Assembly (NCBI GenBank): GCA_938074205.1
Contig: CALJES010000002.1
Coordinates: forward strand, 186,001 to 250,000
Length of the DNA: 64,000 bases
Reading direction: 5' to 3'
DNA from: an uncultured bacterium
Lineage (GTDB): Bacteria > Armatimonadota > UBA5829
The translations under genes and the position numbers were made by a program. Within the stretch, counting starts at the first letter, position 1. Each line of letters begins with the position of its first letter. Shown here piece by piece: positions 24,746-33,702 of the stretch. Under the pieces are notes generated by a model. It was not told the origin of the DNA. It saw nothing but the letters and a program-made list of their open reading frames with translations, and searched no databases.

Positions 24746-25739
24746 TTGAGCCACCTCCGAGATTGTGGTTTCCAAGCTCAACCCATCGTCCTTCTGTACC
24801 TCTTACGAAAGCGTAGGCTGCATCCACGATTTCCGCAGCGCGCCAGCCGTCTTTACCATCTACTATCGGTTCGCGCTCTCCGCGCACGCACGCTACAAAG
24901 TGCCTTGCCTGTTCTACGAATCGGTCGGCGTTGGGACAAGGTTCGTATTCCCAAGTGCCGGAGTTGTCGACTGTGAATCTTATCCCGCCCGTAGCATAGT
25001 CAATTATGATCGCACCTTCAGTGCCGTACACTTCAACTACATTAGCAGATCCCGGGCTTGTCCAACTTGCTTCGATGACACCTATAGCACGGTTTGCGCT
25101 TTGCACCATAATAGCACTGCAGTCTTCTACTTTGTATCTGTGATCTGCAGTCTCTACAGCAGCCGATATTCTCACCGCGTCTCCAACAAGATATCTGAAA
25201 AGGTCTATAGAATGCACGGAAGTATCAACTATCGTACCGCCGCCGCTGATCTCGGGGTCGGAAAACCAAGTTTTTGTCATGTCTATTTTCCCACCGTACC
25301 GGTTTCTAAACATGATCACTTTCCCAATACGTCCCGCACGAATAAGTTCTTTAGCCTTCATAATGGGTTCATGGAACCGGTGGCAGAATGCCGTGACCAG
25401 AAGTTTGCCTGTCTGAGAAGCGCACTCCACCATTTCGCGTGCTTCGGCTGAATTCAAAGCCAACGGTTTTTCGCACAGCACAGAAGCCCCAGACTGCAGC
25501 GATGCAATAACTTGTTCTTTATGAAATTTAGGGGGCGTACATATACTGACCGCATCCAATCTTTCTCGGGAAAGCATATCACGGTAATCGCAATATGCGT
25601 GCTTGCCATCCACAACTCTTACAGCACGCTCTAAATCAACATCCGCCGCCGCTGCAATTTCTACGTCTTCGCAGGCCTTGTACCCTCGGATATGTTCTGC
25701 AGCTATCCCTCCGCAGCCTATGATGCCTATTCTCAACAA
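24729..25739 (-). CDS. Gfo/Idh/MocA-family NAD(P)-dependent oxidoreductase
   Basis: A 336-residue dehydrogenase of the glucose-fructose oxidoreductase family. It has the N-terminal Rossmann motif ([18 protein letters not shown]), the [11 protein letters not shown] signature with its conserved Lys, and the C-terminal beta-sheet domain ([20 protein letters not shown]). It probably oxidises or reduces a sugar or inositol derivative; the substrate is unknown. TTG 25739 is chosen because AAGGAGG lies 8 bases before it. The operon context with KDG kinase and KDPG aldolase suggests uronate or sugar-acid metabolism. Confidence 0.85.
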   Translation of the reverse strand: MLRIGIIGCGGIAAEHIRGYKACEDVEIAAAADVDLERAVRVVDGKHAYCDYRDMLSRERLDAVSICTPPKFHKEQVIASLQSGASVLCEKPLALNSAEAREMVECASQTGKLLVTAFCHRFHEPIMKAKELIRAGRIGKVIMFRNRYGGKIDMTKTWFSDPEISGGGTIVDTSVHSIDLFRYLVGDAVRISAAVETADHRYKVEDCSAIMVQSANRAIGVIEASWTSPGSANVVEVYGTEGAIIIDYATGGIRFTVDNSGTWEYEPCPNADRFVEQARHFVACVRGEREPIVDGKDGWRAAEIVDAAYAFVRGTEGRWVELGNHNLGGGSIGKLV

Positions 25740-25804
25740 ATCTAAATCCTCCTTACTTAATCTTTTAATCCTCTTGTTTGTGAGCATTTTTCGTGGTTTA
25801 GCTC

Positions 25805-26677
25805 TTATATAGCCGCTGGCTTCGTCCCTCGCACAAATGCACTGACAAACGAATCCGCCAATTCTCGAACCTCTTGATCGTTCATTTGGTTGACAACTTC
25901 GTCGGGGATCATTTCCAGAACATCCGCGTATGTATACTCGCGTACTATCTCAACGGTGGGATTGACGAAGCCGGCTTTCAGGAGCTTTTCTTTGTACTCC
26001 TCGATTTCCAATGCGCCGGCTATACAACCCGCCCACAAGACAAGATGTTTTTTCGCTTTGGGTTCGAGCGGCTTCTTAAGCACGATGTCCGCTACTGCAA
26101 ATCTGCCGCCCGGTTTGAGTACTCTGTAGGCTTCATAAAGTACCTTGTCCTTGTCAAGGGACAGATTGATAACACAGTTTGAGATGATCACATCCACGCT
26201 GGAATCGGGTAATGGGATGTTTTCGATCTCACCTTTCAAAAACTCGACGTTTTCGATACCTGCCTTTCGTTGATTCTCACGGGCTAGTTCAAGCATTTCG
26301 TCGGTCATGTCGAGGCCGTATGCTTTTCCACTGGGACCTACGCGTTGAGCCGACAGAAGCACATCAAGTCCGCCGCCGCTACCGAGGTCCAGAACAACTT
26401 CCCCTGACTTGAGCTCTGCGAGTGCCAGCGGGTTAGCGCAACCCAGCGACGCAGCAACTGCCTCGGTCGGCACACCTGCTAGCAGTTCTGCGGGATATAA
26501 ATCTCTGGTAATGGGATCTTTTTGCGTGTTGGACCCACAGCAACTCGCTCTTCCAGAGTGTGCTTCTCTGGCAGCTCTGCTGTATGTATGCTTGATATAT
26601 TCCTTAATGGTGGCTGGCGCAGCTGTGTCACATGGCTCGGTTGAACCACAGCACGAACAGCACTTCTTGTCCCTCAT
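25805..26677 (-). CDS. arsM: Arsenite S-adenosylmethionine methyltransferase
   Basis: ArsM methylates arsenite stepwise using SAM, giving volatile or less toxic forms. The 290-residue protein begins with a Cys-rich segment (KKCCSCCGSTEPC), followed by the SAM-binding VLDLGSGGGLDVLL and DMTDEMLELAR. It has the three conserved arsenic-binding cysteine positions: SCCGS near residue 68, SNCVINL, and WAGCIAGALE. GGGAGGG lies 4 bases before the ATG at 26677. No arsR, arsB or arsC is nearby; it sits in a sugar-acid operon, which is unusual. Confidence 0.9.
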   Translation of the reverse strand: MRDKKCCSCCGSTEPCDTAAPATIKEYIKHTYSRAAREAHSGRASCCGSNTQKDPITRDLYPAELLAGVPTEAVAASLGCANPLALAELKSGEVVLDLGSGGGLDVLLSAQRVGPSGKAYGLDMTDEMLELARENQRKAGIENVEFLKGEIENIPLPDSSVDVIISNCVINLSLDKDKVLYEAYRVLKPGGRFAVADIVLKKPLEPKAKKHLVLWAGCIAGALEIEEYKEKLLKAGFVNPTVEIVREYTYADVLEMIPDEVVNQMNDQEVRELADSFVSAFVRGTKPAAI

Positions 26678-26714
26678 TTTGCCCTCCCGATATTCTACTG
26701 GCGGTTGGATTGTT

Positions 26715-27698
26715 CTATCGTTGGATTCGCGATCCCGCTCCCTTAAGTAGGTTTTCAACTTCATCGAGCGTCGCCCAGTTTAGGTCGCCTGGGATAGAAT
26801 GCTTGATTGCAGAATAAGCAGTTCCATAATCAACACCCTTTTGCACGTCTGCAGTTAGATAACCATAAATGAAACCTGCGGTGAATGAATCACCTGCGCC
26901 GACACGGTCCACAAGCTCACACTGGTACTTGGCGCCTTCATAGAATCGCCCATTCGAGTAGGCGAAAGCCGACCAGTCGTTTCTTAGAACGGATAAGTCT
27001 TCACGAAGCGTAATTGCAACCACCTCAAACCCAAATCTTTCGTTCAGCTTTACGGCTACCTGCTGGTAGCTCGGCTCTCTTATGCCGAAAACAACGCCAG
27101 TGTCTTCCTCTGTGGTTATTAGGATATCGACGAATTTCATCATCGGAACCAGGCACGCGTTCGCTTCTTCGGGAGACCACAGCTTTCGCCGGTAGTTGAC
27201 ATCGAAGCTGACTTTCGCCCCTGCCTCTTTTGCAGCCTTTATGGCCTCAGCTGTTGCCTCCGCGCAAGACTTCGACAGAGCAGGCGTTATTCCACTCACG
27301 TGAAACAGCTTGCAGCCACTAAACACCTGCATCCAATTAACTTCTCCTGGCTCAAGCGTGCTCATTGCTGATCCTGAGCGGTCATATAACACGCTCGAAG
27401 CTCGCGGGTTAGCACCAAACTCTAGGAAGTATATTCCAACTCGTCCCGAATCAGACCATACAATGTGGGAGGTGTCTACTCCCTGTTCTCGCGCTTTGTT
27501 TCGCACCATTCTGCCAAGAGGGTTCTTGGGCAGTTTAGATACCCAGGCACTTTCCAGACCTAATCTCGAAACACCTACCGCCACATTCAATTCTCCGCCG
27601 CCAACCTTCACGTCGAAAGAATTCGTTTGTTCCAAACGCTGAAAGTCGGGCGGCGACAGTCTGAGCATAGCTTCGCCAAGCGTAACCACTTGCGCCAT
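26715..27698 (-). CDS. kdgK: PfkB-family sugar kinase, probably 2-keto-3-deoxygluconate kinase
   Basis: A ribokinase-fold (PfkB) kinase of 327 residues with the N-terminal sugar-binding GGGELNVAVGVSRLG and the C-terminal catalytic RVGAGDSFTAGFIYG. Similarity to KDG kinases (VTLGEAMLRLSPPDFQRLEQ start) and the adjacent KDPG aldolase gene support phosphorylation of 2-keto-3-deoxygluconate to KDPG. GGAGG lies 8 bases before the ATG. It follows eda by 69 bases. Confidence 0.85.
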   Translation of the reverse strand: MAQVVTLGEAMLRLSPPDFQRLEQTNSFDVKVGGGELNVAVGVSRLGLESAWVSKLPKNPLGRMVRNKAREQGVDTSHIVWSDSGRVGIYFLEFGANPRASSVLYDRSGSAMSTLEPGEVNWMQVFSGCKLFHVSGITPALSKSCAEATAEAIKAAKEAGAKVSFDVNYRRKLWSPEEANACLVPMMKFVDILITTEEDTGVVFGIREPSYQQVAVKLNERFGFEVVAITLREDLSVLRNDWSAFAYSNGRFYEGAKYQCELVDRVGAGDSFTAGFIYGYLTADVQKGVDYGTAYSAIKHSIPGDLNWATLDEVENLLKGAGSRIQR

Positions 27699-27767
27699 CA
27701 GTCGACCTCCGCTGCTCGTATCTTACAGGGTAAAATAAGGAGCGAACACTCCGGGTTTGCAATCAAT

Positions 27768-28418
27768 CTACTTTTGGGATCTGAACTGCACTATGATTTC
27801 TCGGAACTTCCTGGCGCGCTCTGTTATTTCCGCAAAGTTTCCTTCATTCATCAATTTCTTATCAATCAACGCGCTACCGACTCCAAGGGCTACGGCGCCG
27901 TGTTCGAGCCAGGTTCGTGCTGTGGAGAGATCTACACCGCCAGTGGGCATGAGCGGTATCTCCGGGAAAGGTCCATGGAGGTCCTTGAAGTATGTCGGAC
28001 CAACAACGTTTGCGGGGAATATCTTGATAATGTCGCCGCCTGCTTGCCACGCCGTGATAACTTCCGTCGGTGTGAATGCTCCCGGAAAAACGGCGGCGCC
28101 CTTCGATTTTGCTGCTTCTATAGTTGAGACATTTGTGTTCGGGCTTACGATGAATTTCGCTCCCGCTTCGATTGCGTTCAGCGCTGTTTGTGCATCAAGC
28201 ACCGTACCTGCTCCTAAGACAATCTCGTCGCTCACCTCCTTCGCGAGCGTGCGTATCAATTCGAGAGCACCAGGTACTGTGAACGTGACTTCTATAGCCG
28301 TCACCCCACCTGCCATTGCAGCTTCTACTGCTTTGAGTGCCAGATCGGCAGACTCTGCTCTGATGACGGCCACAATACCGCATTCCTCTACTGCTTCAAT
28401 AACTTGCTTTTTGTCCAT
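27768..28418 (-). CDS. eda: KDPG/KHG aldolase
   Basis: Splits 2-keto-3-deoxy-6-phosphogluconate to pyruvate and glyceraldehyde 3-phosphate (Entner-Doudoroff step). The 216-residue class I aldolase has R20 (VAVIRAES), catalytic E43 (AIEVTFT), GAGTVLD and the Schiff-base lysine K132 (DIIKIFPA). First gene of a five-gene leftward operon with kdgK, arsM, a MocA-type oxidoreductase and cysK; no 6-phosphogluconate dehydratase is present, so the pathway probably serves uronate- or pectin-derived KDG. Confidence 0.95.
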   Translation of the reverse strand: MDKKQVIEAVEECGIVAVIRAESADLALKAVEAAMAGGVTAIEVTFTVPGALELIRTLAKEVSDEIVLGAGTVLDAQTALNAIEAGAKFIVSPNTNVSTIEAAKSKGAAVFPGAFTPTEVITAWQAGGDIIKIFPANVVGPTYFKDLHGPFPEIPLMPTGGVDLSTARTWLEHGAVALGVGSALIDKKLMNEGNFAEITERARKFREIIVQFRSQK

Positions 28419-28503
28419 ACGATTCCTCTTAATGAGAAAGAACTCTTCTTTTTTACGGCGATGCTGTCTTGCACCTTGGCCCGTGGTATCAGTGGCGTTT
28501 GTA

Positions 28504-28533
28504 ACTGTACCATTTATCAGGACGGGCAGTCAA
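28504..28533 (-). promoter_or_regulatory. Promoter of the eda operon
   Basis: On the minus strand TTGACT (28528-28533), an 18-base spacer and TACAGT (28504-28509), about 85 bases before the eda start. Confidence 0.5.
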
Positions 28534-28540
28534 GGATGAC

Positions 28541-28615
28541 ATGGCGGACTGCTCTGCTTCTGAGCATAATGAAACAACGTGCGTGGAGCACAAATTTGTT
28601 CCTCATTGTATTTGA
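28541..28615 (+). CDS. Possible 24-residue Cys/His-rich peptide
   Basis: An ATG with AAGGA five bases upstream opens a 24-codon frame whose product has C4, H9, C14, H17, H22 and C23, a density that suggests metal binding. Its stop lies inside the -35 of the ispG promoter. It could be a leader peptide sensing metal or cysteine, or chance. Confidence 0.3.
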   Translation: MADCSASEHNETTCVEHKFVPHCI

Positions 28616-28641
28616 AATACTGGTGCTTGGTGCGGTAGCAT
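28612..28641 (+). promoter_or_regulatory. Promoter of ispG, probably leaderless
   Basis: TTGAAA (28612-28617), an 18-base spacer and TAGCAT (28636-28641), followed by exactly six bases and the ispG GTG. No SD is present. Confidence 0.5.
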
Positions 28642-28647
28642 ATCTGC

Positions 28648-29736
28648 GTGATACGAAGAAAGATCACAAGAACTGTTCGGGTCCGAAATAAGCTGATTGG
28701 AGGCGGTGCGCCGATCTCGGTCCAATCAATGACCACTACAGATACATCAGACATCGCCGCCACTGTTTCGCAGATCAGAGTGCTAGAATCTGCAGGGTGT
28801 GATATAGTTCGCGTTGCTGTGCCTAACCGAACTGCAGCCAAAGCCATTGGAAAGATCAAGTCTCAAACAGCAGTTCCCATAGTCGCTGATGTCCATTTCG
28901 ACTACAGGCTTGCGCTTGAGGCTATAGAATCCGGTGCGGATAAGCTCAGGATTAATCCGGGAAATATCGGTTCCAAGGAGAAGGTGAAAGCTGTTGCTAG
29001 GGCGGCTAAAGAATGCGGAGTCCCAATTCGGGTTGGCGCCAATGCAGGGTCAATAGATCGCTCTAAGTACGGGTTGCCCACCGCTCAAGCTCTTGTTGAG
29101 AGCGTCTTTGACGAAGTGCGCATTCTAGAAAGCGTTGGATTTGAGGACATAGTGATATCGCTAAAGTCATTTGATGTTTGTACGACAATTGAAGCTTATC
29201 GGAGGGCAAGTGAGCTGTGTGACTATCCACTCCATCTGGGTATCACGGAGGCGGGTTTGGCGTGGGAAGGCGCTATCAGAAGCGCTGTGGGTTTGGGCGC
29301 CCTGCTTGCTGAGGGAATCGGAGATACCATAAGGGTTTCTTTGACGGCAGATCCAGTTGAGGAGGTCAAAGCTGGTATAGAGATACTGGCAGCGCTGGGT
29401 TTAAGGCATAAACCCTTTACTCTGATATCTTGTCCTACTTGTGGCAGGTGCGAGATTGATGTCCAGGCAATAGCCCGTGAAGTACGCAGTCGGCTGGAAG
29501 CTAGCCCTCCAGTGAAGCCTTTAACTGTGGCTGTAATGGGTTGTGTAGTAAACGGTCCTGGCGAAGCTTCACTTGCAGATATAGGAATTGCTGGCGGGCG
29601 TGGTTTTGGTGCAATCTTTGCCAAAGGGTTGAAGCTGCGTAACGTACCTGAGAGCAATCTTGTCGAGGAGCTGATGAAAGAAATAAACAGGCTCAAGCGG
29701 GAACAAACAGCATCCGATGTGGATTTTCAAGCATAG
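28648..29736 (+). CDS. ispG: 4-hydroxy-3-methylbut-2-enyl diphosphate synthase
   Basis: IspG (GcpE) is the iron-sulfur enzyme of the methylerythritol phosphate isoprenoid pathway that makes HMBPP from MEcPP. The 362-residue protein has the TIM-barrel part (PISVQSMTTTDTSD, VADVHFDYRLAL, RINPGNIG) and the C-terminal [4Fe-4S] domain with C262 and C265 (SCPTCGRC), C299 and E306 (GCVVNGPGEA). The GTG start has no SD; a -10-like element ends six bases upstream. It is followed 44 bases later by a GNAT gene and proS. Confidence 0.96.
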   Translation: MIRRKITRTVRVRNKLIGGGAPISVQSMTTTDTSDIAATVSQIRVLESAGCDIVRVAVPNRTAAKAIGKIKSQTAVPIVADVHFDYRLALEAIESGADKLRINPGNIGSKEKVKAVARAAKECGVPIRVGANAGSIDRSKYGLPTAQALVESVFDEVRILESVGFEDIVISLKSFDVCTTIEAYRRASELCDYPLHLGITEAGLAWEGAIRSAVGLGALLAEGIGDTIRVSLTADPVEEVKAGIEILAALGLRHKPFTLISCPTCGRCEIDVQAIAREVRSRLEASPPVKPLTVAVMGCVVNGPGEASLADIGIAGGRGFGAIFAKGLKLRNVPESNLVEELMKEINRLKREQTASDVDFQA

Positions 29737-29780
29737 CATGTAGGCCGTGTCGGTCTGATTGTATCATTAAGGTGCAAGGA

Positions 29781-30233
29781 ATGCAAATACGAAAGGCGAG
29801 AGTGCCGGACGTGCCGGCTGTTCAGAATCTTATCAATACTTTTGCACAAAGAGACGTAATGCTGCCCAGATCATTGTCTGCGCTGTACGAAAACGTCAGA
29901 GATTTCTTTGTAATGGAAGAGGATGGTAGAATCGTTGGTTGTTGCGCGCTGCACGTAACATGGGAGGATCTGGCAGAGATAAAATCTCTGGCGGTAGATG
30001 AATCGGTACAGGGGAGAGGCTATGGCCGAGCTTTGGTTGAAGCGTGTCTGGAAGAGGCACGCTCAATTGGCGTTCCTAAAGTCTTTGCACTGACCTATAT
30101 CCCAGGCTTTTTCGAAAAACTAGGCTTTACCAGGATAGACAAAAGCAAATTACCACACAAGGTGTGGACAGAATGCATCAATTGCCCTAAGTTTCCGAAC
30201 TGCGGGGAAGAGGCAGTCGTATTGGAGTTGTGA
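29781..30233 (+). CDS. GNAT N-acetyltransferase, ArgA-like
   Basis: A 150-residue acetyl-CoA-dependent acetyltransferase with the acetyl-CoA loop VQGRGYGRALVEACL and the C-terminal LPHKVWTECINCPKFPNCGEEAVVLEL. That Cys-containing tail is typical of short ArgA-type N-acetylglutamate synthases, so a role in arginine synthesis is likely but unproven. The ATG at 29781 is preferred to a GTG three codons earlier (AAGGTG precedes it). proS follows 7 bases downstream. Confidence 0.75.
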   Translation: MQIRKARVPDVPAVQNLINTFAQRDVMLPRSLSALYENVRDFFVMEEDGRIVGCCALHVTWEDLAEIKSLAVDESVQGRGYGRALVEACLEEARSIGVPKVFALTYIPGFFEKLGFTRIDKSKLPHKVWTECINCPKFPNCGEEAVVLEL

Positions 30234-30240
30234 GGTGCAT

Positions 30241-31998
30241 ATGCGAGCGTCGCAGCTTTTCTTTCCGACACTTCGAGAAGTTCCCTCAGAAGCCGAGATG
30301 GTAAGCCATCAGCTGTTGCTGCGCGGCGGGTTCATCAGGCGTGTCGGCGCAGGGATTTACGATTATCTTCCGTTGGGCTATCGCGTTATCAAGAAGATTG
30401 AGCAGATTGTGCGCGAGGAAATGGATGCTCAGGGCGCTCAAGAACTGCTTATGCCGATGATCATTCCTGCGGAGCTCTATCAGGAAACGGGTCGTTGGCA
30501 AGAAGATGTGCTTTTCCGTCTCAAAGATCGTGCTGATCGCGAGTATGCTCTGGGTTTCACGCACGAAGAGGTTATCACAGACATAGTCCGCCGCGACGTT
30601 CGTTCTTATCGAGAGTTACCCCTAAACCTGTATCAGATTCAGACAAAAGGAAGAGACGAACCGCGTCCGCGGGGCGGCGTAGTGCGAGGCCGGGAGTTCA
30701 TAATGCTGGATGCTTATTCCTTCGACCGCACCTTTGATGAAATGGACCTCGCCTATGAAAAAATGCGGGTCGCGTTCTCGCGTATAATCGCGCGCTGTGG
30801 CCTGGACGCCATACTCGTGGAAGCTGAATCCGGAGCAATCGGTGGGAAGGAAAATGAAGAATTCATGATACTTGCTGAGTCCGGTGAGGATACAGTGCTT
30901 CGTTGTGCGGACTGCGGTTACGCGGCTAATGTGGAGAGGTGCGAAATTGGGCACCGAAACGGCGAAAAACCGCGACTCCACGAAGAACATCTTCGCATGG
31001 TTGATACTCCTGGACAGCGCACCATCGAAGAAGTTACCCAATTCTTGGGAAGGAAGCCGGAGGAACTAGTCAAGACACTTATCTATACAGCTGGCGGAGA
31101 GATAATTGCGGCTCTTGTTCGTGGCAACCGGGACTTGAACGAGTCTAAGCTTGCTAGGCTTATAGGGGCAAAGCGTGTGGAGATGGCTGACGCTGAGACG
31201 ATAGAGCGCATCACCGGTGCTGAAGTGGGCTTCACAGGGCCAATCGGGCTGAACAACGTCAGAATAGTCGCTGATAGAGAGATAGCATCGATGACTAACT
31301 TCGTCGTTGGTGCGAACAAGACTGATGCTCATTATTTGAATGCCAATCTAGACCGAGACTTCAAGGTTGATCTGTGGGGCGATATAAGAATAGCTTCCTC
31401 GGGAGACCCATGCCCACGGTGTCCCGGAACGCTGGATAGTCTTCGCGCAATAGAAATAGCTCATATATTCAAACTGGGCACGCTGTATTCTGAAGCGATG
31501 GGTGCGAAGTTCCTGGATTCCGACGGGTGCGAGAAGCCGTTTGTTATGGGCTGCTACGGTATAGGGGTTAGCAGGATGCTGGCAGCCATTCCAGAGGTCT
31601 ACCACGACTCCGACGGTATGATCTGGCCTATATCGGTTGCTCCTTTTGAGGTTGCTATTCTGCTTCTTAACCCGGAAGACGATCAGCAGTGCGACGCAGC
31701 TGCAAGGATATACGAAGAACTCCAGATGAAAGGTGTAGACGTTCTCCTTGACGACCGCGACGAACGTCCCGGCGTCAAGTTCAAGGATGCAGATCTCATC
31801 GGAATACCAATCCAGGTAGTATGTGGAAAGCTGGCATCAGAGGGTAGGGTGGAGGTTCGACTGAGATCTCAAAAGGACAAGCAAGCAGTCGCTTTAGATA
31901 CCGCTTCGAGTCAAGTAATGTTTCTAAGGGAAGCCCTTTTCCGAGAATTGCAAGAAAAAGCCGATAGGTTTTATATTGGAAGGGTACTAAAAGTCTGA
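30241..31998 (+). CDS. proS: Prolyl-tRNA synthetase
   Basis: Charges tRNA-Pro. The 585-residue class II synthetase is of the bacterial type: motif 1 region (RRVGAGIYDYLPLGYRVI), motif 2 (FRLKDRADREYALGFTHEE), the YbaK-like editing insertion (about 225-390, with VVGANKTDAHYLNANLDRDF), motif 3 (VMGCYGIGVSRMLAAI) and the anticodon-binding domain (VAILLLNPEDDQQ...GVDVLLDDRDERPGVKFKDADLIG). ATG 30241 gives the usual MRASQLFFPTL start; a GTG two codons earlier is less likely. Confidence 0.97.
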   Translation: MRASQLFFPTLREVPSEAEMVSHQLLLRGGFIRRVGAGIYDYLPLGYRVIKKIEQIVREEMDAQGAQELLMPMIIPAELYQETGRWQEDVLFRLKDRADREYALGFTHEEVITDIVRRDVRSYRELPLNLYQIQTKGRDEPRPRGGVVRGREFIMLDAYSFDRTFDEMDLAYEKMRVAFSRIIARCGLDAILVEAESGAIGGKENEEFMILAESGEDTVLRCADCGYAANVERCEIGHRNGEKPRLHEEHLRMVDTPGQRTIEEVTQFLGRKPEELVKTLIYTAGGEIIAALVRGNRDLNESKLARLIGAKRVEMADAETIERITGAEVGFTGPIGLNNVRIVADREIASMTNFVVGANKTDAHYLNANLDRDFKVDLWGDIRIASSGDPCPRCPGTLDSLRAIEIAHIFKLGTLYSEAMGAKFLDSDGCEKPFVMGCYGIGVSRMLAAIPEVYHDSDGMIWPISVAPFEVAILLLNPEDDQQCDAAARIYEELQMKGVDVLLDDRDERPGVKFKDADLIGIPIQVVCGKLASEGRVEVRLRSQKDKQAVALDTASSQVMFLREALFRELQEKADRFYIGRVLKV

Positions 31999-32040
31999 CA
32001 ATTAATAAGTGGCTATATAAGCACTGTGTGAAGGCCAGCG

Positions 32041-32703
32041 ATGCTGGAACCTGGCGTTTGGGAAATGCTCATGAAGCTGATAGTATCCGTGCTTCTTGGG
32101 GGTCTGATTGGCCTCGAGAGGGAAACTCACGGAAGACCCGCTGGGTTACGCACGCATATACTTGTTTGTCTCGGCTCCACACTCTTTGGACTATGTTCAC
32201 ACACTATTGCTGGTACGCGCTTCGACCCCGGCCGTATCAGTGCCCAAATTGTTACCGGAATCGGCTTCTTGGGTGCCGGAACGATTATGCGACAAGGTAG
32301 CGTTGTGCGAGGGCTGACTACGGCGGCCAGCATATGGACTGTAGCTGCCATAGGCTTAGCAGTAGCCATTGGTGGCAACATGCTTATTCTGGCACTTGCA
32401 GCGAGTATTCTAGTCGTAGCGACACTTAATCTAGTCCCCCATTTCGAGCGTAGGGTGTTGCAGAAAGGCAGCGAGAGGATACTGAACGTTATTTTGTCTC
32501 CCGGAGTCGAAACGACCTGTCACGCTTTGGGCGTTTTAACAAACCACGGAGCAAGAATACGTGTGCTGGGCATCGAGGAGAGTCCTGACGCCACTAGGCG
32601 GGTACTCAGGGTTCGGGTTCGGTTGCCCGACTCGTTTGATGAAGCGGCATTCGATAGTGATATCCGGTCTCGGGACGGGGTTTATGGTTACAGTTGGGAA
32701 TAA
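32041..32703 (+). CDS. MgtC/SapB-family membrane protein
   Basis: A 220-residue protein with about four to five N-terminal transmembrane helices carrying the MgtC signatures (LLGGLIGLERE, RPAGLRTHILVCLGS, GIGFLGAGTIM, GLTTAASIWTVAAIGLAVAIGG) and a soluble ACT-like C-terminal domain (about 145-220). MgtC proteins help survival at low magnesium or acid stress, in some bacteria by inhibiting ATP synthase. GAAGG lies about 6 bases before the ATG. Confidence 0.9.
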   Translation: MLEPGVWEMLMKLIVSVLLGGLIGLERETHGRPAGLRTHILVCLGSTLFGLCSHTIAGTRFDPGRISAQIVTGIGFLGAGTIMRQGSVVRGLTTAASIWTVAAIGLAVAIGGNMLILALAASILVVATLNLVPHFERRVLQKGSERILNVILSPGVETTCHALGVLTNHGARIRVLGIEESPDATRRVLRVRVRLPDSFDEAAFDSDIRSRDGVYGYSWE

Positions 32704-32721
32704 CTGGGGGAGGTGTTTAGG

Positions 32722-33702
32722 TTGGGTGAGACCACACGCAGGGATTTCTTGAAACAGATGGCGGCGACGGGTGCTGTAGTTGCCGGTTTTCCTGAGGTGT
32801 TGAGTGCAGCTGAGAGTCTAGTTGGTGCTTCGCCTTCCAAATCGCGAGTAGTGATAGCAACTGATAGGGAAGTTCTTCGTGGCAACGGGGAAGTCGTGGC
32901 GGACGTGCTCCAGAAGATGTTGGATCGCGGGATTGCGAAGTTGACCGGCTCGCGCACAGCCGTGGAAGGTTGGAAAAAACTCTTCAAGCCGTCTGACGTT
33001 GTCGGGATAAAGGTCAACTGCCTTTTCGGGAAAGGGGTTTCTACTCGACCTGAGGTTGCGCAGGCGGTAGTTCGCGGGTTGATCGCTGCCGGTGTCAAAC
33101 CGGACAACATCATAATTTGGGATCGTTCCACCAGCGACCTTGTCAAAGTAGGCTACAAACCGAACTCGGGCAGTGGCGTAAAATGCTACGGTGACGATGG
33201 CGATTGGGGTCCCCTGCTAGAGCAAGGTGCCTTCAAAGGGCGAATAACAAAAGTCATAAGCGAGAGAATTACTGCACTGGTCAACGTGCCCATACTTAAG
33301 ACTCACGGACTAACAGGTATTTCAAACGCTCTCAAGAATCACTACGGTTCTTTCGACAACCCCGGCAGTCATCACAGCAACCACTGCAATCCCGCTATGG
33401 CCGATTTCAATTCGCTGCCGGTCGTGAAAAGAAAGACGCGCCTGGTGATAGTCGACGCTCTGCGCCCACAGTACGACGGTGGTCCCGGTTTCAAAGGTGA
33501 TGCGCAGTGGGACCTATGGAGTCTCATTCTCGGCACAGATCCGGTTGCTGTCGACTATCAAGGTCTGCAGATAATTCAGGAGCAGCGTGCCAAAGCGGGT
33601 CTGCCAGCGATAAAGCCCGAGGTTACAGCTTGGCTGCAATCAGCCCAAGAACGCGGTGTCGGCACGTGTGATCCGTCAAAGATCGAGGTTCTGCGCGTGT
33701 GA
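32722..33702 (+). CDS. Tat-exported DUF362-domain protein
   Basis: A 326-residue protein starting with a twin-arginine signal (ETTRRDFLKQMAATGAVVAG) and continuing with a DUF362 domain (GIKVNCLFGKGVSTRPEVAQAVV, VNVPILKTHGLTGISNALKNHYG, VDALRPQYDGGPG). Tat export implies it folds, possibly with a cofactor, before leaving the cytoplasm. Function unknown. The TTG start at 32722 is preferred because GGGGGAGG lies 8 bases before it. The next gene starts within its stop (GTGA). Confidence 0.85.
   Translation: MGETTRRDFLKQMAATGAVVAGFPEVLSAAESLVGASPSKSRVVIATDREVLRGNGEVVADVLQKMLDRGIAKLTGSRTAVEGWKKLFKPSDVVGIKVNCLFGKGVSTRPEVAQAVVRGLIAAGVKPDNIIIWDRSTSDLVKVGYKPNSGSGVKCYGDDGDWGPLLEQGAFKGRITKVISERITALVNVPILKTHGLTGISNALKNHYGSFDNPGSHHSNHCNPAMADFNSLPVVKRKTRLVIVDALRPQYDGGPGFKGDAQWDLWSLILGTDPVAVDYQGLQIIQEQRAKAGLPAIKPEVTAWLQSAQERGVGTCDPSKIEVLRV

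Noticed and set aside
27757-28539. A 260-codon plus-strand frame antisense to eda
   Set aside because: It mirrors the codon structure of eda, which has all catalytic residues; no SD or family match on the plus strand.
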